The notes beneath the pieces were generated by a model that was given only the letters and a program-made list of their open reading frames with translations, made no database searches and was not told the origin of the DNA. Both the position numbers and the translations under genes were made by a program. This document shows positions 1 to 8,930 of a stretch of 64,000 nucleotides of DNA, piece after piece (within the stretch, counting starts at the first letter, position 1; each line of letters begins with the position of its first letter). Source of the stretch: an uncultured Prevotellaceae bacterium (GTDB lineage: Bacteria; Bacteroidota; Bacteroidia; Bacteroidales; Bacteroidaceae); contig CACZVN010000001.1 in the NCBI GenBank assembly GCA_902784615.1, forward strand, positions 173,974 through 237,973, given 5' to 3'.

Positions 1-310
1 GCGCTCCTCCGTACTGGGCGGCACGTGCCATGAACTGGGAAAGTATGACTTCATGGCCTGTGGTAAGACGGGTACGGCTCAGAACCGCGGTCATGACCAT
101 TCCGTCTTTATGGGCTTTGCCCCCATGGATAATCCCCAGATTGCCGTGGCCGTCTATGTGGAAAATGGCGGTTGGGGTGCCACTTACGGCGTACCCATCG
201 GTGGGCTGATCATGGAGAAATATATCAAAGGCAAACTCTCCGAAGCCTCGGAGGCCAAGGCCAAGAACATTCAGGAACGTAGGATAGCGTATGGTACCGC
301 AGACAGATAG
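1..310 (+). CDS. mrdA: Penicillin-binding protein 2, C-terminal end (partial)
   Basis: The reading frame is open from base 2 of the window and stops at 308-310, so only the last 102 or so residues are present. They carry the KTGTAQN motif, the third conserved box of the transpeptidase active site, followed by the GFAPMDNPQIAVAV type of sequence expected after it. PBP2 crosslinks peptidoglycan during cell elongation and works with the SEDS polymerase RodA. The next gene is rodA and starts 20 bases before this stop, the usual mrdA-rodA pairing, which separates it from the division enzyme PBP3. The start and the N-terminal anchor lie outside the window. Confidence 0.9.
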   Translation, partial: RSSVLGGTCHELGKYDFMACGKTGTAQNRGHDHSVFMGFAPMDNPQIAVAVYVENGGWGATYGVPIGGLIMEKYIKGKLSEASEAKAKNIQERRIAYGTADR

Positions 311-1763
311 GAAACAGAAAGGCGTACTTCGTTCCCTTGACTGGTGGACGATCCTCATTTATATGGCGCTGCTCACTTTCGGGTGGGTCAGTGTCTGTGG
401 CGCGAGTTATTCATACGGCGACACGGATATCTTCAGTCTTGATACCCGCTCTGGCATGCAGATCATCTGGATTGGCACGTCCATCATCCTGGGTTTTGTC
501 CTGCTGATGCTCGATGACAGGTATTACGAGATGTTTGCTATGTTCATCTTTGGCTTCATGCTCATATTGCTATTCGCCACCATCTTCAATCCTCATAGTA
601 TCAAGGGATCCCGATCGTGGCTCGTGCTGGGACCACTGCGACTGCAACCGGCGGAGTTTGCGAAGTTTGCTACCGCACTGGCTTTGGCGAAGGTGATGAG
701 CATCTATGGGTATAGCATCCAGAAATGGCAGCATTTCGCTGCAGCATTGGGAATCATCGTTGTGCCGATGCTGTTCATCGTGTTGCAACGTGAGACGGGT
801 TCTGCACTGGTCTATCTGGCTTTTTTCCTGATGTTCTATCGCGAGGGAATGCCGGGTAGCATCTTGTTTACGGGTGTGGCCATGGTGCTTTATTTCGTGG
901 TGGGTATCCGTTTTGCAGACACGATGATTCTATATACCCCCACTTCTGTCGGAAAGTTTGTCGTGCTGCTACTCGTGCAGATATTCTCAGGAGCGATGGT
1001 GTGGATCTATTGCGCAGACAGGAAGGATGCTTTTCGTATCTTGGCAGTCTGTATCGGTGTTACGCTGATAGCGATGCTGTTCTCCCTGTTTGTCATTCCG
1101 TTCAATGTTGTGTATGTGGAAGTGGTGATGTGTGCCCTATTGGTTGGTTATCTGATATGGCAGACACTGGCCACGCGCATCCGCAGTTATCTATGGATCG
1201 CTGCGTTTACCGTAGGCTCGGTCGTCTTCTTCAGTCTGGCCGACTATATGCTGAACCATGTGATGGAGGCTCACCAGCGGGTACGTATCAACGTGCTGCT
1301 GGGTCTTGAGGAGGATCTGAAGGGTGCAGGCTATAACGTACATCAGAGTGAGATTGCCATTGGTTCCGGCGGTTTGGAGGGCAAGGGCTTCCTGAATGGT
1401 ACACAGACGAAACTGAAGTTCGTGCCGGAGCAGGATACGGACTTTATCTTCTGTACGGTGGGTGAAGAGGAAGGTTTCGTCGGCTCTGCCAGCGTCCTGT
1501 TGTTGTTCCTGGCATTGATCCTGCGACTCATCCATCTGGCGGAGCGCCAGCCATATTCCTTTGGGCGAATCTATGGCTACTGTGTATTGAGCATCTTCCT
1601 CTTCCATTTGTTCATCAATGTGGGAATGGTGCTAGGACTGACCCCTGTCATTGGTATTCCCCTGCCTTTCTTCAGCTATGGCGGTTCCTCGCTATGGGGC
1701 TTCACCATTCTGCTTTTCATATTCCTGCGTATTGATGCTGGTAGGAATATGGTTCGTACCTGA
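291..1763 (+). CDS. rodA: Rod shape-determining peptidoglycan polymerase RodA
   Basis: A 490-residue multi-pass membrane protein of the SEDS family, which polymerises lipid II into glycan strands for side-wall growth. The C-terminal signature PFFSYGGSS is near residue 460 and the QRETGSAL segment near residue 167 matches the RodA/FtsW region that holds the catalytic acidic residue in other members (here Glu-Thr-Gly rather than Asp-x-Gly). About ten hydrophobic segments are visible. It is somewhat longer than proteobacterial RodA, with extra membrane sequence around residues 215-300. The ATG overlaps the end of mrdA, so the two are probably translationally coupled. No promoter is visible between them. 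Confidence 0.93.
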   Translation: MVPQTDRKQKGVLRSLDWWTILIYMALLTFGWVSVCGASYSYGDTDIFSLDTRSGMQIIWIGTSIILGFVLLMLDDRYYEMFAMFIFGFMLILLFATIFNPHSIKGSRSWLVLGPLRLQPAEFAKFATALALAKVMSIYGYSIQKWQHFAAALGIIVVPMLFIVLQRETGSALVYLAFFLMFYREGMPGSILFTGVAMVLYFVVGIRFADTMILYTPTSVGKFVVLLLVQIFSGAMVWIYCADRKDAFRILAVCIGVTLIAMLFSLFVIPFNVVYVEVVMCALLVGYLIWQTLATRIRSYLWIAAFTVGSVVFFSLADYMLNHVMEAHQRVRINVLLGLEEDLKGAGYNVHQSEIAIGSGGLEGKGFLNGTQTKLKFVPEQDTDFIFCTVGEEEGFVGSASVLLLFLALILRLIHLAERQPYSFGRIYGYCVLSIFLFHLFINVGMVLGLTPVIGIPLPFFSYGGSSLWGFTILLFIFLRIDAGRNMVRT

Positions 1764-1773
1764 CATGCGATTG

Positions 1774-2241
1774 TTATTGTCTTGTCAGACTGATACCGAC
1801 ATCGGTTATGCCAGGCATGATCTCCCGTTTCATACAGTGAACCACGGTGATGTGCAAAGAGTCGCCACGGTTTAGTTGGATGTTGTTGAACGGGAAGGTG
1901 TATGAGAAGAGGCTTACACCGGCGCCTGTGATATTGCCGCTTTTGTCAATGAGCGGACAGGTCTTGGTATAACTTTCCTGTCTGCCTAATGGGAAAATAG
2001 TCTGGGTGACCTCCATGGTCAGGGACTGGAAGGGAAAGGTAGTGTCGATGCGCAGTTCCAAATCTTCACAGTAGGTACCGCTTTCTGCGACGGGCGGGAT
2101 GCCAAAGTCTATGGTATCGACTTTCTCCCAGCCAGTTTCCGAGACATGTTGAAAACGACTGTATATCTTCTGGCGGGTACAGGCACTGCACAACAGCCCT
2201 GTTGTCAGAATTAGAGTTGTCAGGAAATGCTTACTCTGCAT
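1774..2241 (-). CDS. gldH: GldH-family lipoprotein
   Basis: A 155-residue secreted protein with a lipoprotein signal: a hydrophobic stretch and a lipobox ending Ser-Ala-Cys at Cys21. The rest resembles the gliding motility lipoprotein GldH family, which is common in Bacteroidetes including non-gliding gut species, where its role is unclear. The ATG at 2241 is chosen because it gives the signal peptide directly; the open frame runs further upstream, but that part is the other-frame reading of the lysine-rich tail of ricT. The start overlaps the ricT stop by 11 bases, so it is the last gene of the metF-holB-ricT-gldH run. Confidence 0.75.
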   Translation of the reverse strand: MQSKHFLTTLILTTGLLCSACTRQKIYSRFQHVSETGWEKVDTIDFGIPPVAESGTYCEDLELRIDTTFPFQSLTMEVTQTIFPLGRQESYTKTCPLIDKSGNITGAGVSLFSYTFPFNNIQLNRGDSLHITVVHCMKREIMPGITDVGISLTRQ

Positions 2242-3385
2242 TCTTGTTCCCGTTTCCTTCCTTGTTGTCGTTGGGGCGGTTATTATGCTTCTTCTTTTTC
2301 TTTTTCTTCTTGGCTTTGTCAAAGCGGCTGATATCACCTCCTGCCAGATCAATATGCTCCTTGACCTCTACGGGCTTTCTGCCATTGTCTTGTAATGAAA
2401 CGGGCTTCTCTCCACGACGGTTCATCTCGATGATCTGCTTGGCGCGCTCGGCTGTGATGGTTTCCAGATTGGCGGCGATGTTCTTGTCGGTAGAGTAGGA
2501 GACCATCCCTGCCAGGATGTCGCTCTTGAAAAGATGATAGTCTGCGTCCTGCGTCTGTAGGATGATATCCCTGCCAGGCAGGCGCTTGCCAGCCTCTACG
2601 TAGTCATCCACCTCGTAGTTCAGGCAGCACTTCAGTTTGGCGCACATGCCAGCCAGTTTCTGGGGATTGAGGGAGATATCCTGGAAGCGGGCGGCGTTGG
2701 TGCTGACACTCGAGAAATTCTTCATCCAGGTGGCACAGCAGAGTTCCCGTCCACAGGGGCCTGTACCACCAATGCGCCCGGCTTCCTGACGGGCACCGAT
2801 CTGCTTCATCTCGATACGCACGTGGAAGGCGGCAGCCAGGTCCTTGATGAGCTGACGGAAATCCACGCGCTCGTCGGCGATATAATAGAAGATGGCTTTG
2901 TTGCCGTCGCCCTGATATTCCACGTCGCCAATCTTCATGTCGAGTCCGAGTCCCTTGGCAATCTGGCGGCTCTCGATCATCGTCTTATGCTCACGTGCCT
3001 TGGCCTCGTGGAACTTCTCCATGTCTATCGGACGGGCAATGCGGTAGATGCGTTTGATGTCGTCGGCCGATTTCAGGTTGGCTTTCTTCACCTGCAGTTT
3101 TACGAGTCTTCCGGTGAGGGTCACGACACCGATGTCGTGTCCAGGACTGGCTTCCACGGCCACCACATCGCCTTTCTTCAGTTCCAGATTATTGATATTG
3201 TGGTAATATCCTTTGCGGGTGTGTTTGAATTGTACCTCCACCAAGTCGGTGGTGTCTGCATTGCCAGGCACATCGGCGAGCCAGTCGTAGGTGTTCAACT
3301 GGCGGTCCTGACGGCCTACGGCCTGATGGCATAAACCTCGGTCACAACCGACTTTGACGGGCAATTCTTTCGTTTTCTCTGTCAT
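2231..3385 (-). CDS. ricT: RicT/PSP1-domain protein
   Basis: A 384-residue cytoplasmic protein of the PSP1 (RicT, YaaT) family. The cysteine-rich segment around residues 205-260 (GRELCCATW, then MCAKLKCCLNY) is the family signature. In Bacillus the RicT complex binds Fe-S clusters and affects RNA processing; in Bacteroidetes the role is not established. The C-terminus is odd: it ends in a low-complexity tail with a run of nine lysines followed by Asn/Lys/Glu repeats, probably disordered and possibly nucleic-acid binding. It lies directly downstream of holB, separated by an A/G-rich spacer on the coding strand, and overlaps gldH. Confidence 0.85.
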   Translation of the reverse strand: MTEKTKELPVKVGCDRGLCHQAVGRQDRQLNTYDWLADVPGNADTTDLVEVQFKHTRKGYYHNINNLELKKGDVVAVEASPGHDIGVVTLTGRLVKLQVKKANLKSADDIKRIYRIARPIDMEKFHEAKAREHKTMIESRQIAKGLGLDMKIGDVEYQGDGNKAIFYYIADERVDFRQLIKDLAAAFHVRIEMKQIGARQEAGRIGGTGPCGRELCCATWMKNFSSVSTNAARFQDISLNPQKLAGMCAKLKCCLNYEVDDYVEAGKRLPGRDIILQTQDADYHLFKSDILAGMVSYSTDKNIAANLETITAERAKQIIEMNRRGEKPVSLQDNGRKPVEVKEHIDLAGGDISRFDKAKKKKKKKKHNNRPNDNKEGNGNKNAE

Positions 3386-3413
3386 ATTTTACCTTTTTAC
3401 TTTTTTTACCTTT

Positions 3414-4526
3414 TTACTTTTGCAACAGCAGTACGATCATCTGCAAGGCGAAGTCGAAGAATACGATCTTCGCATTGGCGTTCTGGCCGATGTCGCGGAT
3501 GGCGAGATTGGTCATGTCGTTGATGGGCAGGATATTATTCTCATTCACGAAACGGGCGAAATTACGGGCGAAGTCCTCTTCCTTCTGCGTCATGTAGTTC
3601 AACTCTTCGTTCTGGAAGTTATACATGAAGTTCTCCCGTGTCATACGGAGGAAATAGGTGAGCCAGCGTTTCTGCTTCTCCCTTCCCATACCGGCCATCT
3701 GCTCACTCCACTTCTGCATGTCCTTGATCTTCCGCTGATAGGCCAGGCGCATCAGCATGATATACATGTCGAGAAACAGCTCGTTCTCCGAACCGACCTG
3801 CAGTTCTTCCAGTGCCTTCAGCCAGTTGCCGTTAGCCAACCGTGAGATGCGGCGGGCCGCCTCCTCGTCGATACCCCGGCGCTCAATGAGTGCCTGTTGG
3901 ATGTCCTCATTGCTGGTTTTGCGGATATCAACCACCTGTACACGGCTGCGGATGGTCTCCAACAGTTTGTCGGGCTCTTGGCACACCATGATGAACACCG
4001 TCTGCTGGGGGGGCTCCTCGATGAGCTTCAGCAGTTTGTTGGCGCATTCGATATTCATGCGCTCAGGCAACCAGATGAGACTCACCTTATAACCGCCTTG
4101 GCTGGACTTCAGACTCAGTTTCCTGACCAGTTCATCGCTCTCACCGGCGGTGATGATGGCCTGCTGGTTCTCCCCGCCCATGGCCTGCATCCACTCGTCC
4201 ATGGTGAAGTAAGGCCCTTGCATCACCAACTCGTGCCATTCCTTGGCGAAGTCGTCGCTGACAGGCTTGTGATCGCTACTCATTGACGGCAGTTTGATGG
4301 TGGGGTAGGTGAAGTGCAGGTCGGGGTGTTCCAACTTCTCCAGCATGGCCTTAGACGAGAGTGTCCCGTTGTCGAGCAGATAACAGGCGAAGGCCGTGGC
4401 CAGTGCCAACTTACCGCTGCCTTGTGGTCCGCAGAGCATCAGCGCATGGGGCAGATGACCGCTTTCTGCCATCTGCTTCAGCCGCTCCTGCGCCTCCTGC
4501 TGTCCTATCACCTCACTCCAATGCAT
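3414..4526 (-). CDS. holB: DNA polymerase III delta-prime subunit
   Basis: A 370-residue clamp-loader subunit. The N-terminus has the AAA+ start GQQEAQERLKQM, a hairpin HALMLCGPQGSGK near residues 26-38 and a LLKLIEEPPQ segment near residue 165, the delta-prime equivalent of the DnaX LKTLEEPP motif. RSRVQ follows where sensor 1/SRC residues sit. It loads the beta clamp together with the DnaX protein encoded at 15502-17268 and HolA, which is not in this window. The ATG at 4526 is immediately next to the metF stop at 4527, so the two are cotranscribed from the metF promoter. Confidence 0.85.
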   Translation of the reverse strand: MHWSEVIGQQEAQERLKQMAESGHLPHALMLCGPQGSGKLALATAFACYLLDNGTLSSKAMLEKLEHPDLHFTYPTIKLPSMSSDHKPVSDDFAKEWHELVMQGPYFTMDEWMQAMGGENQQAIITAGESDELVRKLSLKSSQGGYKVSLIWLPERMNIECANKLLKLIEEPPQQTVFIMVCQEPDKLLETIRSRVQVVDIRKTSNEDIQQALIERRGIDEEAARRISRLANGNWLKALEELQVGSENELFLDMYIMLMRLAYQRKIKDMQKWSEQMAGMGREKQKRWLTYFLRMTRENFMYNFQNEELNYMTQKEEDFARNFARFVNENNILPINDMTNLAIRDIGQNANAKIVFFDFALQMIVLLLQK

Positions 4527-5483
4527 CTATAATAGTCGTTTGGCTACTTCCACCACGGAATCTACTGCCGATACCGTATAGAAATGGATATTGTGCACAC
4601 CGTTGGCGTATAGTTCCTTACATTGCTCTGTCGTCCACTCGATACCGAGTTGACGGGCATCCTCGTCGGTCTTGCACTTCACGACCTCCCGTGCCAGTGG
4701 CTCGGGGATATCGCAGTGGAAGGTCTTCGGTACCACTGTCAACTGACTCAGCTTCGCCATGGGTTTGATACCGGGGATGATGGGAATGGTGATACCCATC
4801 TGGCTGGCTTTCTCCACAAAGGCGAAGTATTTCTGGTTGTCGAAGAACAGTTGGGTGACGGCATACTGCGCGCCAAGATCCTGTTTCTCCTTCAGATACT
4901 GCATATCCATCTCTAAGTTCGGCGCCTCCTCGTGCTTCTCGGGGTAGCAGGCTACGCCGTAGTCGAACGGACGCCCCGGGTTCTTGATAGGTGTGCCGTC
5001 GGCGAAGAATCCCTCGTTGAAGCGTTTCACCTGCTTCATCAGGTCTGTCGTGTGGGCATGACCGCCGGGTGTCGGTACGAAACGGCTGTCCTCCTTGGCC
5101 TTGTCGCCGCGTAACAGTAACAGGTCGCTGATGCCGAGGAACTGCAGGTCGAGCAGTTCATACTCGATATCCTCGATGGTGGCACCGCTGCAGATCACAT
5201 GAGGCTGTACGGGGATGTTATAATGCTGTTGGATAGCGGCGGCAATGGCCACGGTGCCGGGGCGCCGACGGATGCGCTGCCGCTCGAACTGTCCGTTGGG
5301 CAGTTCCTTATAGACGAACTCCGAGTGGTGGGTCGTGATGTTAATGTAGGCGGGATCGAATACGCGCAGTTTGTCGATGTCGGCAAACAGTTTCTCTGTG
5401 CCAGTCCCTTTCAGCGGGGGCAACACTTCAAACGAAAACCGTCGTGTGTCTGTATCTTGATGGATAAATTCCGTAACGCTCAT
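4527..5483 (-). CDS. metF: 5,10-methylenetetrahydrofolate reductase
   Basis: A 318-residue flavoenzyme that reduces methylene-THF to methyl-THF, the methyl donor for methionine synthase. Family segments are clear: SFEVLPP near the start, YINITTHH, HVICSGAT, LLLLRGD, GVACYPEKHEEAPN and a C-terminal IHFYTVS strand. The start at 5483 (MSVTEFIHQ) is chosen because the TAnnTTTG promoter sits at 5507-5514; the longer open frame to 5540 would begin upstream of the promoter. ATG at 5489 is also possible. It leads the operon metF-holB-ricT-gldH. A free-standing MetH reactivation domain is encoded at 20318, so the methionine cycle is represented twice in this window. Confidence 0.93.
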   Translation of the reverse strand: MSVTEFIHQDTDTRRFSFEVLPPLKGTGTEKLFADIDKLRVFDPAYINITTHHSEFVYKELPNGQFERQRIRRRPGTVAIAAAIQQHYNIPVQPHVICSGATIEDIEYELLDLQFLGISDLLLLRGDKAKEDSRFVPTPGGHAHTTDLMKQVKRFNEGFFADGTPIKNPGRPFDYGVACYPEKHEEAPNLEMDMQYLKEKQDLGAQYAVTQLFFDNQKYFAFVEKASQMGITIPIIPGIKPMAKLSQLTVVPKTFHCDIPEPLAREVVKCKTDEDARQLGIEWTTEQCKELYANGVHNIHFYTVSAVDSVVEVAKRLL

Positions 5484-5506
5484 TGTCATTTGTGCATAAA
5501 TCGCTG

Positions 5507-5514
5507 CAAAATTA
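5507..5514 (-). promoter_or_regulatory. Promoter -7 box of the metF operon
   Basis: TAATTTTG on the minus strand, an exact TAnnTTTG match, 23 bases before the chosen metF ATG. Confidence 0.75.
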
Positions 5515-5557
5515 CAAAAAATCCCTGTAATCCGTGCCATTCATGCCGAAAATTTAT

Positions 5558-5565
5558 TATCTTTG
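5558..5565 (+). promoter_or_regulatory. Promoter -7 box of the membrane transporter gene
   Basis: TATCTTTG, exact consensus. Only seven bases separate it from the ATG at 5573, so the transcript would be leaderless or nearly so. Confidence 0.7.
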
Positions 5566-5572
5566 TAGCCAA

Positions 5573-6535
5573 ATGGTGGATATCAAGCAATTTCTTAAGG
5601 ACTGGACGTTGCCTGTGGCGATAGCCGTGGGCACGGTGGTCTATCTCATTTTCTACTGGGTGCCCCAGCTCGACGCAGCGGGTGATGCGTTGGGCGAGGT
5701 GGTCGATACCATCTTCCCGATGATGGTGTTTTGTACGTTATTTTCCACCTATTGCCGCATTGATTTCCACCAGATGCGTCCCCACCGCTGGCATATCGGC
5801 ATCCTGCTGGCCCAGGTGGCGCTGGTAGCCTTGAACGTGTGGATCATTTTCCGTGTTGAAGCCGATCCTGAGCAGAAGTTGCTTTGGGAGAGTGTGCTCA
5901 CCTGTATCATCGGTCCCACGGCCACGGCTGCTCCTGTGGTGACGGCAAAGATCGGTGGCAACATCAACACGATGACGGCCTATGTCGTCATTTCTGCCTT
6001 TGCCTCGGCGCTGATGATCCCTGCTGTCTTCCCGCTGTTGGAGCGCGGACAGGGACTCGACTTCATGACCGTGTTCCTGATCATCCTCCAGAAACTGGCG
6101 CTGGTGCTCGTGTCTCCCCTCATTCTGGGCTGGCTCGTGCAGCATTATGCCAAGCGTTTCTGTGCATGGCTGGTGTCCATCCCCGACCTGTCGTTCTACC
6201 TCTGGTCTGTCCAGTTGAGTGTTACCACAGGTGTCACCGTACGCAATATCGTCCATAGCGACGCTGGCACCCGTACACTGTTGCTGATTGCCGTGATGAG
6301 CCTGATACTCTGTATGATCCTCTTCCTCGTGGGACGCTCGATAGGCCGTAACCTGGGCGACGAGATCAATGGCGGACAGTCCTCGTTCCAGAAGAATACC
6401 GCTCTCTCTATCTGGGTGGCCTATACCTACCTGAATCCCGTGGCCTCCGTGGGCGCGGGCTGTTACGTGCTCTGGCAGAATATCATCAACAGCCTCGAAC
6501 TCTGGGAGTTCCGTAAGAAACATGCCGCTCGTTAG
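5573..6535 (+). CDS. Predicted multi-pass membrane transporter, BASS-like
   Basis: A 320-residue integral membrane protein with about nine or ten hydrophobic segments. The central block CIIGPTATAAPVVTAKIGGN (residues about 116-135) resembles the conserved crossover motif of Na+-dependent bile acid/solute symporter-type carriers; substrate unknown. The ATG at 5573 (MVDIKQFLKDW) is preferred because the promoter box ends at 5565; the frame extends upstream to 5534 but that part would not be transcribed from it. It is divergent from metF and convergent with the GH3 gene, whose stop codon overlaps this stop by four bases. The exact family is uncertain, membrane location is certain. Confidence 0.6.
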   Translation: MVDIKQFLKDWTLPVAIAVGTVVYLIFYWVPQLDAAGDALGEVVDTIFPMMVFCTLFSTYCRIDFHQMRPHRWHIGILLAQVALVALNVWIIFRVEADPEQKLLWESVLTCIIGPTATAAPVVTAKIGGNINTMTAYVVISAFASALMIPAVFPLLERGQGLDFMTVFLIILQKLALVLVSPLILGWLVQHYAKRFCAWLVSIPDLSFYLWSVQLSVTTGVTVRNIVHSDAGTRTLLLIAVMSLILCMILFLVGRSIGRNLGDEINGGQSSFQKNTALSIWVAYTYLNPVASVGAGCYVLWQNIINSLELWEFRKKHAAR

Positions 6536-8775
6536 CGGATGGTCAGCACGGCCTTCTTCAAGTGCTCCAGACTGCTGTCAGGCCCGATCATAATCTCAAA
6601 GTCACCAGGCTCCAGTACGTAGTCGAGGTTGCTGTTGTAGAATTTCAGCAGTTCGTCCTTGATTTCAAACGTCACCACCTTACTCTCTCCTTTCTTCAGA
6701 TGGATGCGCTCGAAACCCTTCAGTTCCCTGACGGGACGTGAAAGACTGGCCACCACGTCGTGGATATACAACTGTACGATCTCGTCGGCATCATAGTCGC
6801 CGGTATTCGTGACGGTCACTGAGGCCGTCCGTCCGTTGAGGCTGATGTCACTGTATTCAAACGTGGTATAGCTGAGTCCGAATCCGAATGGGAAGAGGGG
6901 ATCGTTGCGTACGTCGAAGTAGTTGCTGCTGAACTTCGAGAACGATTTCGCCCCCTCAGGAACAGGGCGTCCTGTCGGCAAGTGGTTATAATAGAGCGGT
7001 TCCTGACCTGTTGCCTGAGGCATTGAGACGGTGAGTTTGCCACTGGGCACCTTGTCACCGAAGAGCACGTCGCAGATGGCATCGCCAGCCTCACTGCCAC
7101 CGAACCATACCTGCAGGATGGCGGGCACGTGACTGCTCTCCCATGTCAGCACCGTCGGACGACCCGCGAAGTTGAGTACCACGAGGGGCTTGCCAAGTTC
7201 CAACAGGTCTTCGAGCAATTCCTTTTGAGTGTCGAATATCTCGAGTGTGGCACGGCTGCTGCACTCGCCACTCATCTCTGCCGATTCACCCATGGCGCAG
7301 ACGATCACGTCGGCCTCCCTGGCGATGCTCAGTGCCTCGCGCTTCATCTGTTCTGCGTCTCCGAAGGGCGTGGCACGGTAGAACCCGCCGTCTTTCTGGA
7401 GGGTAGAGTCACTGGTGAAGTTGCAACCCTGTGCGTAGGTGAGGGTGGCGCGTCCTTTCAATGCCTTCTCCATCGCCTCTCTCAGCGTGGCGTATTTGTC
7501 GTTGGCCGCTGTTGGTGCCCACGTACCTGCCATATTGACACGGTTGTCGGCCATCGGACCTATGAGGGCGATCTTTCCCTGTTTCTTAAGTGGCAACAGA
7601 TTCCCCTCGTTTTTCAGTAGCACGAACGACTCTGCTGCCAGGTTGCGTGCTGCCTGACGGTGTTCAGGTGTGTAGATGTCCGTCTCGTGACGCTTGGGGT
7701 CGAGGAAACGGTAGGGGTTTTCAAACAGTCCCAGTTTGTATTTCGCTTCGAGCACACGGCGACAGGCTTGGTCGATCTCGGCCATCGTTACCTTACCCTC
7801 CTTGAGCGACTGTTCCAGCGTCTGGATAAATCCTTCGGAGCACATGTCCATATCCGTACCGGCCTTCAGTGCCAGGGCAGAAGCCTGGGACAGATCGCCT
7901 AACCCGTGCTTGATGATCTCGCCGATGGCACCGTAGTCGGTCACCACGAAACCGTTCCAGCCCCACTGGCGGCGCAGCACGTCGTCGATAAGCCATTTGT
8001 TGGCTGTGGCGGGGATGTAATCGACAATGTTGAACGAGGTCATCACCGAACCAGCCCCAGCCTTGGCGGCAGCCTCGTAGGGCGGGAAGTACTGGTTATA
8101 CATCCTCGTATGGCTCATATCCACGGTGTTGTAGTCGCGGCCAGCCTCCGCTCCGCCATAGAGGGCATAGTGCTTCACGCAGGCCATCATGTTCTCGGGA
8201 CCATAATTTCCTTGGTAGCCTTTCACTAAAGCCTCGGCGATACGCGAGCCTAAGAACGGATCCTCGCCGTTGCCCTCGGCGATACGTCCCCAACGGGCGT
8301 CGAGCGCGATATCCACCATCGGACTGTAGGTCCAGCAGATACCGTCGGCCGTGGCCTCCTTGGCAGCGATACGGGCCGCCTGTTCGATGGCTGTCAGATC
8401 CCAACTGCACGCCATCGCCAGTGGGATGGGGAAGATGGTCTCATAGCCGTGGATCACGTCCATGCCCACGAGCACGGGGATGCCCAGACGACTCTTTCTG
8501 GCCGCGTCCTGTAACTGACGGATACTCTCCACCCCTGTCTGGTTCAGCACCGTGCCCAACTTTCCTTGGGCGACAAGCTCCAGCAACGGACTGTCTTTCA
8601 ATTCTCCCGTGGTGGCAGAGACACCAGGCAACAGGTTCATCTGCCCGAGTTTCTCCTCGACAGTCATCTTCTCCATCAGTTGGTTGATAAACGCATCCAT
8701 CTTCTGGTCTTGGGCCGCTCCGTTGAGACCAGCCACGACCACCAGCACTACCATGATAACTCTTTTCATTCTCAT
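6532..8775 (-). CDS. bglX: Periplasmic beta-glucosidase, GH3 family
   Basis: A 747-residue secreted glycoside hydrolase. Residues 1-21 form a signal peptide ending Gly-Ala-Ala-Gln. The N-terminal (beta/alpha)8 domain carries KHYALYGG near residue 201 and the nucleophile Asp280 in VVTDYGAIGE. A second alpha/beta domain follows from about residue 390, and a fibronectin type III-like domain closes the protein (about 640-740). It resembles E. coli BglX and cleaves beta-glucosides or xylosides released from plant glucans. Two ATG codons (8775 and 8769) could start it. It is a single-gene unit; the GH51 arabinofuranosidase nearby suggests hemicellulose use. Confidence 0.9.
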   Translation of the reverse strand: MRMKRVIMVVLVVVAGLNGAAQDQKMDAFINQLMEKMTVEEKLGQMNLLPGVSATTGELKDSPLLELVAQGKLGTVLNQTGVESIRQLQDAARKSRLGIPVLVGMDVIHGYETIFPIPLAMACSWDLTAIEQAARIAAKEATADGICWTYSPMVDIALDARWGRIAEGNGEDPFLGSRIAEALVKGYQGNYGPENMMACVKHYALYGGAEAGRDYNTVDMSHTRMYNQYFPPYEAAAKAGAGSVMTSFNIVDYIPATANKWLIDDVLRRQWGWNGFVVTDYGAIGEIIKHGLGDLSQASALALKAGTDMDMCSEGFIQTLEQSLKEGKVTMAEIDQACRRVLEAKYKLGLFENPYRFLDPKRHETDIYTPEHRQAARNLAAESFVLLKNEGNLLPLKKQGKIALIGPMADNRVNMAGTWAPTAANDKYATLREAMEKALKGRATLTYAQGCNFTSDSTLQKDGGFYRATPFGDAEQMKREALSIAREADVIVCAMGESAEMSGECSSRATLEIFDTQKELLEDLLELGKPLVVLNFAGRPTVLTWESSHVPAILQVWFGGSEAGDAICDVLFGDKVPSGKLTVSMPQATGQEPLYYNHLPTGRPVPEGAKSFSKFSSNYFDVRNDPLFPFGFGLSYTTFEYSDISLNGRTASVTVTNTGDYDADEIVQLYIHDVVASLSRPVRELKGFERIHLKKGESKVVTFEIKDELLKFYNSNLDYVLEPGDFEIMIGPDSSLEHLKKAVLTIR

Positions 8776-8803
8776 ACGTCAATAAGCATTATAATGTTTG
8801 GGA

Positions 8804-8811
8804 CAAAGATA
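8804..8811 (-). promoter_or_regulatory. Promoter -7 box of the GH3 gene
   Basis: TATCTTTG on the minus strand, 28 bases before the ATG at 8775. Confidence 0.75.
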
Positions 8812-8885
8812 CAAAAAAAAAGGATGTCATCCAAATATGAGGGTGCTTTTTTGCAAACTCCTTTGGCGGTTTCAGTTTTTTTTCT

Positions 8886-8893
8886 TATATTTG
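8886..8893 (+). promoter_or_regulatory. Promoter -7 box of ndk
   Basis: TATATTTG, exact consensus, 37 bases before the ndk ATG. Confidence 0.75.
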
Positions 8894-8930
8894 CAGTCGA
8901 AAACAATATTATTCATTCAATACAATCGTT

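Noticed and set aside
2242-2352. Longer N-terminus for the GldH-like gene
   Set aside because: It is read from the lysine-rich ricT tail in another frame and would hide the lipoprotein signal.
5738-6523. A 261-residue leftward open frame
   Set aside because: It is antisense to the membrane transporter at 5573, whose hydrophobic profile is coherent; the shadow has none.
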